A model generated the notes under the pieces. The model had not been told where the DNA came from, did no database searches, and saw only the letters and a program-made list of their open reading frames with translations. Position numbers and translations under genes: made by a program. From Pedobacter terrae (lineage in GTDB: Bacteria > Bacteroidota > Bacteroidia > Sphingobacteriales > Sphingobacteriaceae): a DNA stretch of 64,000 nt. Of the stretch, positions 17,996 to 26,670 are shown piece by piece (positions within the stretch are counted from its first letter, which is position 1; every line of letters begins with the position of its first letter). The stretch covers positions 447,163 to 511,162 of the forward strand of contig NZ_FNCH01000001.1 of NCBI RefSeq assembly GCF_900100705.1, in the 5' to 3' direction.

Positions 17996-18733
17996 ATGAA
18001 AATATTAGTTTGTATCAGTAACGTGCCAGACACAACAACAAAAATAACTTTTACTAATGATAATACCGAATTCAATACGTCAGGAGTTCAATATATTGTT
18101 AATCCGTATGATGAAATCGCTTTATCACGTGCAATTGAGTTAACGGAAGGTGGAAAAGGAACGGTAACAGTAATCAATGTTGGCGAAGCAGCTAACGATC
18201 CAACCATCAGAAAAGCATTGGCCATTGGTGCCGATGATGCGGTTAGGGTAAATGCAGCTCCCAGAGATGCTTATTTCGTGGCTAAACAAATTGCAGCATA
18301 TGCAAAGGATAAAGATTTTAATCTTATTTTAACAGGTCGCGAATCAATTGATTATAATGGTAATCAGGTTGCCGCTATGGTAGGAGAATTTTTAGATATT
18401 CCTTCAGTATCTATTATCAAAAAATTAGATATCGATGGCGATAATGCAACGATAGAAAGAGAAATTGAAGGTGGTAAAGAAATTTTAACTGTTTCAGGTA
18501 AATTTATTGCCAGCTGTGCTGAAGGTGTAGCGGAACCTAAAATTCCGAATATGCGTGGTATTATGAGCGCCAGAACCAAACCATTGAATGTGGTAGATGC
18601 GGTTGATGCTGAAGCAGTAACCAAAGTAACTAAATATGAAACCCCTGCTCCGCGTGGAACCGTAAAATTAATTCCTGCAGATCAAACGGAATCATTAATT
18701 GACCTTTTACATAGCGAAGCTAAAGTAATCTAG
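17996..18733 (+). CDS. etfB: Electron transfer flavoprotein beta subunit
   Basis: This 245-residue ETF small subunit begins MKILVCISNVPDTT and contains the adenine-nucleotide-binding loop and the signature VNPYDEIALSRAIEL. GRESIDYNGNQVAAMVGEFL and the recognition-loop segment MRGIMSARTKPL also fit. With EtfA it forms the FAD/AMP heterodimer that accepts electrons from acyl-CoA dehydrogenases and passes them to the quinone pool. etfA follows after 108 bases. Confidence 0.94.
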   Translation: MKILVCISNVPDTTTKITFTNDNTEFNTSGVQYIVNPYDEIALSRAIELTEGGKGTVTVINVGEAANDPTIRKALAIGADDAVRVNAAPRDAYFVAKQIAAYAKDKDFNLILTGRESIDYNGNQVAAMVGEFLDIPSVSIIKKLDIDGDNATIEREIEGGKEILTVSGKFIASCAEGVAEPKIPNMRGIMSARTKPLNVVDAVDAEAVTKVTKYETPAPRGTVKLIPADQTESLIDLLHSEAKVI

Positions 18734-18841
18734 TTACTTGGCAGGTTGCAATGTTCAGTTGCCAGTTTATAAAGAGATAATAAATAAAATTAATTCATTG
18801 TAAAATTAAATTCCCAAATGAGGGAATTTCGGGATAAAAAT

Positions 18842-19810
18842 ATGTCAGTATTAGTATATGTAGAACAAGCTGAGGGTAAATTTAAGAAATCTGTTTTTGA
18901 AGCCGTATCTTATGCCAAAGCCATTGCCGATCAACAATCAACCAATTTAACTGCTATTTCTATTGGCGATGTAGCCGACAGCGAATTGAAAGAATTGGGT
19001 AAATACGGTGCATCAAAAGTGTTGAATGTAAGTGCCGATCAATTAAAGACGTTTGTAAATCAAGCTTATGCAAGTGTTATCGCTGCAGCAGCTGAAAAAG
19101 AAGGTGCAGATATCATAATCTTATCTAATTCTTTCTCTGGTAAAGGTTTAGCTCCACGTATTGCAGTAAAACTTAAAGCAGGTTTAGCAGATGGTGCAGT
19201 AGAATTACCAAGTACTGATGGTAAATTTTCAGTTAAGAAAACAGCTTTCTCTGGTAAAGCATTTGCTATTACCGATTTAACATCAGCTAATAAAGTGATT
19301 GCTTTAAATCCTAACGCATTTGGTGTTAAAGAAAACGCTACCGATGCAACGATAGAAAACTTTACTGCAGATGTTAAACAATCAGATTTAGGAACGGTTA
19401 TTAAAGAGATTGTTAGGGCAACTGATAAAGTATCATTACCTGATGCAGAATTAGTGGTTTCAGCTGGTAGAGGACTGAAAGGACCTGAAAACTGGGGTAT
19501 GATCGAAGAATTAGCGGGTTTATTAGGGGCTGCTACTGCCTGTTCTAAACCGGTATCTGATGCAGACTGGAGGCCGCATTCAGAACACGTTGGTCAAACC
19601 GGTATTGCGATTAGTCCTAACCTTTACATTGCTATCGGTATCTCTGGCGCTATTCAACATTTGGCTGGTGTGAGTTCATCAAAAGTAATTGTTGTAATCA
19701 ATAAAGATCCGGAAGCGCCTTTCTTTAAAGTGGCAGATTATGGTATTGTAGGCGATGCTTTTGAAGTTGTACCCAAATTAATTGAAGCATTAAAAGCACA
19801 TAAAGGATAG
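18842..19810 (+). CDS. etfA: Electron transfer flavoprotein alpha subunit
   Basis: This ETF large subunit has about 322 residues. The C-terminal FAD-binding domain is clear: VVSAGRGLKGPENWGMIEEL, then SKPVSDADWRPHSEHVGQTG and ISPNLYIAIGISGAIQHLAG and VIVVINKDPEAPFF. I chose the ATG at 18842 (MSVLVYVEQAEGKF), the usual family start. An ATG at 18818 would add eight residues. It forms the etfBA operon and works with EtfB in fatty-acid or amino-acid oxidation. Confidence 0.94.
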   Translation: MSVLVYVEQAEGKFKKSVFEAVSYAKAIADQQSTNLTAISIGDVADSELKELGKYGASKVLNVSADQLKTFVNQAYASVIAAAAEKEGADIIILSNSFSGKGLAPRIAVKLKAGLADGAVELPSTDGKFSVKKTAFSGKAFAITDLTSANKVIALNPNAFGVKENATDATIENFTADVKQSDLGTVIKEIVRATDKVSLPDAELVVSAGRGLKGPENWGMIEELAGLLGAATACSKPVSDADWRPHSEHVGQTGIAISPNLYIAIGISGAIQHLAGVSSSKVIVVINKDPEAPFFKVADYGIVGDAFEVVPKLIEALKAHKG

Positions 19811-19818
19811 TATATTAT

Positions 19819-19900
19819 AGACCTTATAGGTTTTTAAACGGCGTAGCCCTCAATGAGGCCGTTGAAAACGTAAATACTCCGAATTAAACCTATAAGGTCT
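19819..19900. repeat. Long-range inverted repeat between etfA and the DUF151 gene
   Basis: A perfect 15-bp pair (AGACCTTATAGGTTT at 19819-19833; its complement at 19886-19900) encloses a second, 6-bp pair (AACGGC 19837-19842 / GCCGTT 19858-19863). It fills nearly the whole gap between two same-direction genes and lacks a T run, so it is a structured spacer rather than a simple terminator. Confidence 0.7.
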
Positions 19901-19910
19901 TACCACAAAT

Positions 19911-20528
19911 ATGAAAAAAGTTAAATTAGATATTGTAGGTTTATCTTACAGCCAGACCCAATCTGGTGCTTATGCCCTGGTTTTAGGAGAAGTAAACGGA
20001 CGCCGGCGCTTACCGATTATTATCGGTGCATTTGAAGCTCAGGCTATAGCGATAGAAATTGAGAAGATGACCCCTAGCAGGCCATTAACACACGATTTAT
20101 TCAAATCAATGGCTGATACTTTTCATATCAATATCAAAGAAATTATCATATACAATTTGGTTGACGGTGTTTTTTACGCAAAATTAATTTGTAGCGATGG
20201 TAAAAATACACATGAAGTTGATGCCAGAACATCTGATGCTATTGCTTTGGCTGTTCGGTTTAATGCCTTGATTTACACTTACGAATTTATTTTGGCTTCT
20301 GCAGGAATTGTGATAGAGGGTAATGACTTTCTTTTCCTCGAAAATATGGATTCTATTGCAAAAGAACCTGAATCCGATAACTTACCAAGTTCAACAAACC
20401 AGCAACCGGGCTTCGGTGATTTAACATTGGAAGAACTTCAACAAAAATTACACGATGCTATTGCCGAGGAAGCTTATGAAAAGGCAGCAAGGTTGAGAGA
20501 TGAATTGAATAAACGCAGTAAATCTTAA
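19911..20528 (+). CDS. Bifunctional nuclease family protein (DUF151) with UVR motif
   Basis: This 205-residue protein has an N-terminal DUF151/BFN domain (about 1-135; LPIIIGAFEAQAIAIEIE, PLTHDLFKSM, VDARTSDAIALAVRFN). It ends with a C-terminal UvrB/UvrC-type coiled motif (about 167-203; LQQKLHDAIAEEAYEKAARL). Plant and thermophile members of the BFN family were reported to have nuclease activity; the bacterial role is unsettled. The UVR fusion is the common Bacteroidota arrangement and suggests contact with a repair or stress partner. It follows etfA across a structured spacer. Confidence 0.88.
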   Translation: MKKVKLDIVGLSYSQTQSGAYALVLGEVNGRRRLPIIIGAFEAQAIAIEIEKMTPSRPLTHDLFKSMADTFHINIKEIIIYNLVDGVFYAKLICSDGKNTHEVDARTSDAIALAVRFNALIYTYEFILASAGIVIEGNDFLFLENMDSIAKEPESDNLPSSTNQQPGFGDLTLEELQQKLHDAIAEEAYEKAARLRDELNKRSKS

Positions 20529-20612
20529 GATCAGCATATCTTAGGTGTTATCCTGTTAAAATCGCCCCTAATTTTTTCTCCAATCACATTTGTAAAAGCT
20601 AAATTCTAAAAC

Positions 20613-20648
20613 GAGCCAGATTATTTAAAATAATTTAGGCTCATTTTG
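20613..20648 (+). terminator. Terminator after the DUF151 gene
   Basis: GAGCC (20613-20617) pairs with GGCTC (20638-20642). An AT-rich inner stem with one bulge lies between them, and the stem is followed by ATTTT. Confidence 0.6.
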
Positions 20649-20713
20649 GATTATCATTCAAAATAGTTCTATATTCAGCTTTTACTTTCAATCATTCAAA
20701 CTAAAATATTATT

Positions 20714-22093
20714 ATGAATGTTAAGTTTCGCTTAACGATAATGAGTTTCATGCAATTCTTTGTGTGGGCTGCCTGGTTAATTACAATTGCAAATTATTGG
20801 TTTGGAACAAAGCAATGGGACGGGGCAGACTTTGGAATCATTTTCTCTACAATGGGTATTGCGTCGCTATTTATGCCTACCATAACCGGAATTTTAGCCG
20901 ATAAGTGGATAAATGCAGAAAAACTTTATGCCATTTTGCATCTTCTATATGCGGCAACCATGTTCTACCTGCCTCAGGTGAATGATCCACATACTTTTTT
21001 CTGGGTAATACTGGTAGCCATGTGTTTTTACATGCCAACCATAGCCTTAAGCAATTCGATAAGTTACACCACTTTAAAAAACGGTAATTTCGATGTGATC
21101 AAAGACTTTCCGCCCATTAGGGTTTGGGGTACCATTGGTTTTATTGCGGCCATGTGGATTACCAATTTAACCGGTAATAAAGCTAGCGCCAACCAGTTCT
21201 ACATTGCAGGCATAAGCGCCTTATTATTGGGCGTATACTCCTTTACATTACCAGCTTGTAAGCCTTTAAACTTAATTAGCGATAAGAAAACATTTGCGCA
21301 AAAACTTGGGCTTGAATCTTTTAAGCTTTTTGCCGATTACAAAATGGCTTTATTTTTTATCTTTTCCATGTTTTTAGGTGCTGCATTACAGTTAACCAAT
21401 GCTTATGGAGATGTTTTCCTGGATGAATTTAAATTATTTCCTGTTTTTGCAGAGTCATTTGTAATAAAATATTCTACGATCATCTTATCAATTTCGCAAG
21501 TTTCTGAAACGCTTTTTATTCTGGCCATTCCTTTCTTTTTGAAAAGATTTGGTATTAAATGGGTTATTGCCATTGCCATGTTTGCCTGGGTACTTCGTTT
21601 TGGTTTATTTGCCTACGGAGATCCATCAACAAACCTTTGGATGATTATCACATCATGTATCGTGTATGGAATGGCATTCGATTTCTTTAACATCTCGGGA
21701 TCGCTATTTGTAGAGACATCAACAGCACCGAAAATACGCTCCTCTGCACAGGGTTTATTTATGATGATGACTAATGGCTTCGGTGCCGTATTTGGTAGTT
21801 TGGTTTCAGGCTGGATGATTAGCCGTTTCTTTACCACTTATTACCATACTATTGGTTCGCTCTCTAAATATGTTAAAAGTGATGCAGACAATGTACACCT
21901 GCTCAAATTTCTTAAAAATAAAGGAATAGATGTATTGCCAAACGGCGATTTGAGCAGGGCTTTGGATGTAAAAGACTGGCATAACATCTGGCTAACTTTT
22001 ACCATTTATGTACTGGTTATTGCCATTGTTTTTGTGGTGATATTTAAACATAAACATACCCGGGCAGAAGTAGAAGCCATTAACCATTTATAA
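20714..22093 (+). CDS. Nucleoside:H+ symporter (NupG/XapB-like MFS permease)
   Basis: This 459-residue integral membrane protein has about 12 hydrophobic segments. The N-terminal MSFMQFFVWAAWLITIANYW and the loop NSISYTTLKNGNFDVIKDFP followed by IRVWGTIGFIAAMW match the nucleoside:H+ symporter family. It also has the MFS A-like LADKW after helix 2. It should import nucleosides, but substrate choice (nucleoside or xanthosine) cannot be read from sequence. DUF3667 follows 17 bases later, suggesting co-transcription. Confidence 0.85.
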   Translation: MNVKFRLTIMSFMQFFVWAAWLITIANYWFGTKQWDGADFGIIFSTMGIASLFMPTITGILADKWINAEKLYAILHLLYAATMFYLPQVNDPHTFFWVILVAMCFYMPTIALSNSISYTTLKNGNFDVIKDFPPIRVWGTIGFIAAMWITNLTGNKASANQFYIAGISALLLGVYSFTLPACKPLNLISDKKTFAQKLGLESFKLFADYKMALFFIFSMFLGAALQLTNAYGDVFLDEFKLFPVFAESFVIKYSTIILSISQVSETLFILAIPFFLKRFGIKWVIAIAMFAWVLRFGLFAYGDPSTNLWMIITSCIVYGMAFDFFNISGSLFVETSTAPKIRSSAQGLFMMMTNGFGAVFGSLVSGWMISRFFTTYYHTIGSLSKYVKSDADNVHLLKFLKNKGIDVLPNGDLSRALDVKDWHNIWLTFTIYVLVIAIVFVVIFKHKHTRAEVEAINHL

Positions 22094-22110
22094 TTTGCGA
22101 TTAACCTCTT

Positions 22111-23238
22111 ATGTCAGCTGGTAAATATAGAAAAGAACACAATTGCTTAAACTGCGGTGCTCATGTTGAGAAACATTATTGCAGCGATTGCGGTCAGCCA
22201 AATTTAGAATTAAAAGAAAGTTTCTGGGCTTTTATTAGCCATAGTATTGCACATTACTTTCATTTTGACAATAAGTTTTTTCAAACGCTTGCCCCGCTCC
22301 TAACCAAACCCGGTCAGGTTACACTCGATTATTTAGCAGGCAAAAGAGCACGGTACATTAATCCGGTAAGCATGTACATTTTCGTATCAATTGTTTACTT
22401 TTTAGTGGCTTATTCGCCAGAACATGTTGAAAGAGAAAATAAGCACAAGCCTGTTACTGCTGCTCAATCTCAAAAAAGAAAAGCCACACTTGATAGTGTA
22501 CAAAAAGTACTTAAAGATGCTGGAATAGTTAACACTGGCACTGGCATAATTAACAAAACCACATCTAAAATCACTGAAGATTTTGATCGTGAAGATTTTA
22601 AAAGTTTAAGTTTTAAAGATCAGACGATTACTTTGGATAACCTTAAAAAGCATAATAAAGCTAAAAAATCAGATTCGCTAACTGAAGTAATTTCAAAATT
22701 TAGTAAAATTCATGATGACCGTAACGACAGTACATATGCGGCATATTTAGCGAGACAAAAAATACTTCAACCTCAGGATAAGGATAATTGGTTTGACAGG
22801 TTGATAAAAAAACGTGCCATTACAATTGGGGAGAAATCAGAGGTTATTCAAGAAACTTTGGAGCATAACCGTCCAAAACAATACTTTTTGCTGATGCCAC
22901 TCCTGGCATTGTTTATCATGTGGAATTTTAGAAGAAATCATATCTATTACCTTGATCACTTGATATTTACAATACACGGGATGACTGCTTATTTCATTGT
23001 ATCAATATTAACAAGGCCATTTATTAAGTATGTTTTTGGAACCGAAGGTATAATGTTTACCATTATAAAATTTGGCGTATTTGCTTGGATTTGCTGGTAT
23101 ATGTTTAACGCTTTAAAAGTATTTTATCAACGTAAAAAGGTTATAGGCAAAATGTTCTTGATTGTCATCCTTTATTACGTGTCACTTAAACTTACAGAAA
23201 TGGTTATGCTAAATTTAATTTATTACGTGGCCACCTAG
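22111..23238 (+). CDS. DUF3667 zinc-ribbon membrane protein
   Basis: This 375-residue protein starts with a zinc ribbon (CLNCGAHVEKHYCSDCGQPN, four Cys). A conserved amphipathic segment of the DUF3667 family follows (FFQTLAPLLTKPGQVTLDYL, then GKRARYINPVSMYIFVS), then a first transmembrane helix, a charged central region of about 150 residues and three or four C-terminal transmembrane helices. Function is unknown. The charged middle is rich in Lys/Asp and longer than in many members. It lies directly after the nucleoside permease and ends at a palindromic terminator. Confidence 0.82.
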   Translation: MSAGKYRKEHNCLNCGAHVEKHYCSDCGQPNLELKESFWAFISHSIAHYFHFDNKFFQTLAPLLTKPGQVTLDYLAGKRARYINPVSMYIFVSIVYFLVAYSPEHVERENKHKPVTAAQSQKRKATLDSVQKVLKDAGIVNTGTGIINKTTSKITEDFDREDFKSLSFKDQTITLDNLKKHNKAKKSDSLTEVISKFSKIHDDRNDSTYAAYLARQKILQPQDKDNWFDRLIKKRAITIGEKSEVIQETLEHNRPKQYFLLMPLLALFIMWNFRRNHIYYLDHLIFTIHGMTAYFIVSILTRPFIKYVFGTEGIMFTIIKFGVFAWICWYMFNALKVFYQRKKVIGKMFLIVILYYVSLKLTEMVMLNLIYYVAT

Positions 23239-23252
23239 ATGAAACTATAAGA

Positions 23253-23292
23253 CATAAAAAAAGCTTCAGAAATTTCTGAAGCTTTTTTTATG
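23253..23292. terminator. Bidirectional terminator between DUF3667 and gltA
   Basis: A 40-base perfect palindrome is centred on AAATTT with an AGCTTCAG stem, a T7 run on the right and an A7 run on the left. It serves the two convergent genes. Confidence 0.9.
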
Positions 23293-23308
23293 AATTTGTG
23301 AATATAAA

Positions 23309-24598
23309 TTATTTCCTGTCTTTAAGCTCAACAAATTCCCTATCGGTTTCGCCAACGTAAATCTGACGTGGACGGCCTATTGGCTCCTTATTTTCGTGCA
23401 TTTCTTTCCATTGTGCAATCCATCCAGGTAAACGGCCTAAAGCAAACAGAACGGTAAACATTTCAGATGGAAAACCTAATGCGCGGTAAATAATACCCGA
23501 ATAGAAATCTACATTCGGATATAACTTACGGTCGATGAAATATTGATCAGTTAACGCTGCTTCTTCTAATTTTTTAGCAATTTCTAAAATCGGATCATCA
23601 ATACCTAAGTTTTCTAAAATATCATCGCAAGCTTTTTTAATGATTTTAGCTCTTGGATCGAAGTTTTTGTAAACCCTGTGTCCAAAGCCCATCATGCGGA
23701 ATGGATCATTTTTATCTTTCGCTTTTGCAATCCACTTCTCCGTATCGCCGCCGTCAGCTTTAATCAATTCAAGCATATCAATTACCGCCTGGTTAGCACC
23801 ACCATGCAATGGTCCCCACAAAGCTGCAATACCAGCAGCAATTGAAGCATATAAATTACAATCAGAAGAACCTACAATTCGAACTGTAGATGCTGAACAG
23901 TTTTGCTCGTGGTCTGCATGCAGAATTAGCAATTTGTTCATCGCATTAACAACAATTGGGTTCACATCATAATCTTCTGTACGTTGCCCAAATGTCATCC
24001 AAAGAAAATTGGTTACATAGTCATATTTATTTTTTGGATAAATAAGAGGGTGACCCAATGATTTTTTATAAACGAAAGAAACAATGGTTGGGAATTTAGC
24101 CAGGAGTTTAATAATGGTTAAATTCTGCTCTTCTGCCGTTTGATTTGGTTTTAAACATTCCGGATAGAATGTAGATAATGAGAAGATCAGTGAGCCCAGT
24201 TGACCCATAGGGTGAGATCTTGATGGATAACCATCAAAAAACTTCTTCATATCCTCATGAATCAGCGTATGCTGACTGATATCAGCCTGTAAATCTTCCA
24301 GTTGCTGCTGCGTCGGAAGATCACCGTAAATGATCAGATAAATTACTTCTAAAAAACTCGACTTAGCCGCAAGTTCTTCAATAGAATATCCCCTGTATTT
24401 TAAAATGCCTTTTTCACCATCTAAAAAAGTGATTTTACTTTTTGTAGAACCAGTATTTTTAAAACCAGTATCTAAAGTTACGAAGCCTGTTAAATCTCTT
24501 AATTTAGAAATATCAATGGCCTTTTCATCTTCTGTTCCTGTTATTACTGGCAATTCTACTGTCTTACCATCAACTTTTATCTCTGCAATATCTGACAT
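23309..24598 (-). CDS. gltA: Citrate synthase (type II)
   Basis: This 429-residue hexameric-type citrate synthase condenses oxaloacetate and acetyl-CoA at the entry of the TCA cycle. Clear motifs: GILKYRGYSIEELA, the catalytic His region PLHGGANQAVI, MGFGHRVYKNFDPRAK with the second catalytic His, and NVDFYSGIIYRALGFP with the catalytic Asp. Length and start (MSDIAEIKV) fit the family. It is monocistronic on the minus strand, ending at the shared palindromic terminator. Confidence 0.96.
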   Translation of the reverse strand: MSDIAEIKVDGKTVELPVITGTEDEKAIDISKLRDLTGFVTLDTGFKNTGSTKSKITFLDGEKGILKYRGYSIEELAAKSSFLEVIYLIIYGDLPTQQQLEDLQADISQHTLIHEDMKKFFDGYPSRSHPMGQLGSLIFSLSTFYPECLKPNQTAEEQNLTIIKLLAKFPTIVSFVYKKSLGHPLIYPKNKYDYVTNFLWMTFGQRTEDYDVNPIVVNAMNKLLILHADHEQNCSASTVRIVGSSDCNLYASIAAGIAALWGPLHGGANQAVIDMLELIKADGGDTEKWIAKAKDKNDPFRMMGFGHRVYKNFDPRAKIIKKACDDILENLGIDDPILEIAKKLEEAALTDQYFIDRKLYPNVDFYSGIIYRALGFPSEMFTVLFALGRLPGWIAQWKEMHENKEPIGRPRQIYVGETDREFVELKDRK

Positions 24599-24731
24599 AT
24601 TATTGTATTGTGTTTATAGCTTTCTAAATTATATAAAATTAATATACATGCATAACAAATCTGTTAAATTAATATGAATAATTGGTCAAAATGAAGTAAC
24701 AATCATGCTTAATTTAACTGATGTTCAGCAG

Positions 24732-25262
24732 TTATTTTGCTTTAATTTCTTCGGCAACTCTACCGCATTCCAACATCTCATTACCATAATAAGGGTTTTT
24801 AATTTCCTTTTCTGTTGATAGCCAGTCTCCTCCATCTCCTTTATTCGCCATTGGGCAATGTTGAACATATATTGTGCCTTTTTCTATTTCTGCATTTTTT
24901 AGTAAAGCGATGATATCGGCACTTAAAACGGTGAAATCTTTACGTTGTACAACCAGGTTATTACTTGATGCAATTTTTTGAGCTATTTCTGCAGTTGGTT
25001 CACAACCCTCATAAGCAGCTAAACTGTTTTTTAATACGGCAGCAGTTTTTTGCGCGCTTGCAGCATCAGATTTTACCAGCGCATTTTTTAAATCTACATA
25101 ATTTGTAAATATGGCTAGTTTCTTTTCGTCTTTTATCGAAACCTCATTTTTAACAGATGCAGCATCAGTTTTGGTGGAGTCTTTGGTTTCTGTAGATTTT
25201 TTCTCTGCCTGACTGCAGGCCATTAAAGTAGTAAGTATGGCTATCCCGAATATTTTTTTCAT
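24732..25262 (-). CDS. DUF3347 lipoprotein, possible metal-binding protein
   Basis: This is a lipoprotein of about 176 residues: signal MKKIFGIAILTTLMAC with Cys16, then a Lys/Thr/Glu linker, then a DUF3347 domain (about 47-170). The C-terminal pattern YVQHCPMANKGDGGDWLS followed by NPYYGNEMLECG is the hallmark Cys/Met/His segment also found fused to CusB-like copper-efflux adaptors, so copper or another soft metal is a likely ligand. The start at 25262 is chosen because upstream in-frame sequence is not signal-like. No efflux genes are adjacent. Confidence 0.82.
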   Translation of the reverse strand: MKKIFGIAILTTLMACSQAEKKSTETKDSTKTDAASVKNEVSIKDEKKLAIFTNYVDLKNALVKSDAASAQKTAAVLKNSLAAYEGCEPTAEIAQKIASSNNLVVQRKDFTVLSADIIALLKNAEIEKGTIYVQHCPMANKGDGGDWLSTEKEIKNPYYGNEMLECGRVAEEIKAK

Positions 25263-25307
25263 GGTATTTGGTTTTCGGTTCAAAATAGCAATTAATATGG
25301 TAAATAA

Positions 25308-25336
25308 ACAAAAAAGTCCCAATTTTCATCGGGACT
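25308..25336 (-). terminator. Terminator of the downstream outer-membrane barrel gene
   Basis: Read on the minus strand, AGTCCC and GGGACT (25331-25336 / 25315-25320) pair and are followed by T6. It lies after the stop of the gene at 25359. Confidence 0.75.
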
Positions 25337-25358
25337 CTAAGATTATATGATGTTTGAA

Positions 25359-25907
25359 TTATAATTTAAAATTGTAAGCCAATCTTAATGCATACTGGCC
25401 TGTTTTTCTAAAATAGGTTGCTGACGAACTATCGTTTACATAACCTTCATATCTAACACCAGCATCAAAACCGCCGAACTCATAACCTAAACCACCGGAA
25501 TAGATAAAGTTCGTTTTGCCACCATCTTTTATAGCAAAGCCTGCACCAGCTTCTGTTGCCAAATACATTCTTTTAATTGGGAATACTTTAACACCGCCTT
25601 TAGCAGGAATAAAATCAACATCAATAGCATTATTTTTTGCCATTAATTTGGTGTAACCACCTGAAGCAGTAAGGGCAACATATGGCGTTAAATCCCACTG
25701 CAATTTTAAATCAGCTCCATAAGCATAATCCATTGGTGATTGATCACGAAAGAGTCCACCGTTAACACCAACTCCAATTTTAAAAGCCATTCCTTTCGGA
25801 GCCGGATTTGGATCAGTTTCTGTCATGGTTTGCGCTTTTAATGTAGTAGTTGCAAACACGGCTACAGCAGTGGCTGCTGTAGCGAAAATTTTAGTAATCG
25901 TTTTCAT
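25359..25907 (-). CDS. Small outer-membrane beta-barrel protein
   Basis: This 182-residue protein has a signal peptide (MKTITKIFATAATAVAVFATTTLKAQ). It is followed by alternating amphipathic strands with aromatic belts (VGVNGGLF, LQWDLTPYVALTASGGYTK, GLGYEFGGFDAGVRYEGY) ending in an aromatic-rich C-terminus (ALRLAYNFKL), typical of an eight-stranded OmpW/OprF-like barrel. It is a paralogue of the next gene (26058-26564), sharing the start MKTITKI. Function unknown; a structural or small-pore role is possible. Confidence 0.82.
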   Translation of the reverse strand: MKTITKIFATAATAVAVFATTTLKAQTMTETDPNPAPKGMAFKIGVGVNGGLFRDQSPMDYAYGADLKLQWDLTPYVALTASGGYTKLMAKNNAIDVDFIPAKGGVKVFPIKRMYLATEAGAGFAIKDGGKTNFIYSGGLGYEFGGFDAGVRYEGYVNDSSSATYFRKTGQYALRLAYNFKL

Positions 25908-26005
25908 ATTCGATAAAATTAAGTTAATACTAAGGTTTTGATAGATATACGTAATATGATTTCATTCGGATTTACTAATTTTCATTTTTTTCAGAAATAA
26001 TAATA

Positions 26006-26036
26006 AATAAAAAAAGCCCCAGCGATAGCTGGAGCT
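26006..26036 (-). terminator. Terminator of the upstream barrel gene
   Basis: On the minus strand AGCTCCAGC pairs with GCTGGGGCT (one wobble) around TATC, followed by T7. It lies after the stop at 26058 and separates the two barrel genes. Confidence 0.75.
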
Positions 26037-26057
26037 TTAAGTATAAGGTAAGTGATC

Positions 26058-26564
26058 TTACAAACTAAATCCGTAAGCTAAACGAATACCCGCAAATCCC
26101 ATACTTCCATTATTTGAATAACCCTCATATTTAGCAGCTAGATCTAAGCCATTGCTCCATGAATATCCAATAGCAGGAGAATAAACAAACGAAGTTCCCG
26201 AACCTTTTTCGGTTCCAAATCCAGCGCCAAGTTCAGCTAATCCATAAGCACCAGAGCCTGAATCGTTAAAGAAATATTTAGCGCCAGCTTTTACAGGGAT
26301 AATTCCAAAACTTCCACCACCATAAGAGTCTTTTCTAGAAAAGTTATTATAACCCGCAGTTACAGGAATTGATAATTGTTTGTCAACATTAAATTGGTAT
26401 CTGATATCGCCACCAATAACCAAACCTACGCCAGTTGTTGTTCCAGCCCCTACATTAAGTCCTATACCTAAATTTCTAGGAGCTGTTTGAGCATTAGCAT
26501 TTGTAGTAAAGAGTAAAGCCACGACAGCTGCTGAAGTAGCAATGATTTTAGTAATTGTTTTCAT
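26058..26564 (-). CDS. Small outer-membrane beta-barrel protein (paralogue)
   Basis: This 168-residue protein has a signal peptide ending in NANAQ, Gly-rich beta strands (IGLNVGAGTTTGVGLVIGGDI, SWSNGLDLAAKYEGYS) and the C-terminal FAGIRLAYGFSL that suits the BAM signal. Its layout and start (MKTITKI) match the downstream neighbour, so the pair arose by duplication and has diverged a lot. Each gene has its own terminator, so they may be regulated separately. Confidence 0.82.
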   Translation of the reverse strand: MKTITKIIATSAAVVALLFTTNANAQTAPRNLGIGLNVGAGTTTGVGLVIGGDIRYQFNVDKQLSIPVTAGYNNFSRKDSYGGGSFGIIPVKAGAKYFFNDSGSGAYGLAELGAGFGTEKGSGTSFVYSPAIGYSWSNGLDLAAKYEGYSNNGSMGFAGIRLAYGFSL

Positions 26565-26670
26565 TTTAAGCTATTATTTTTGAGTTAAATTATATGCTTC
26601 AACAAATACAAAGGTTGTGCCAAAACGGCTTTTTTGATGTAATTTAGGGGATAAGTTATCTTAAAATGAC

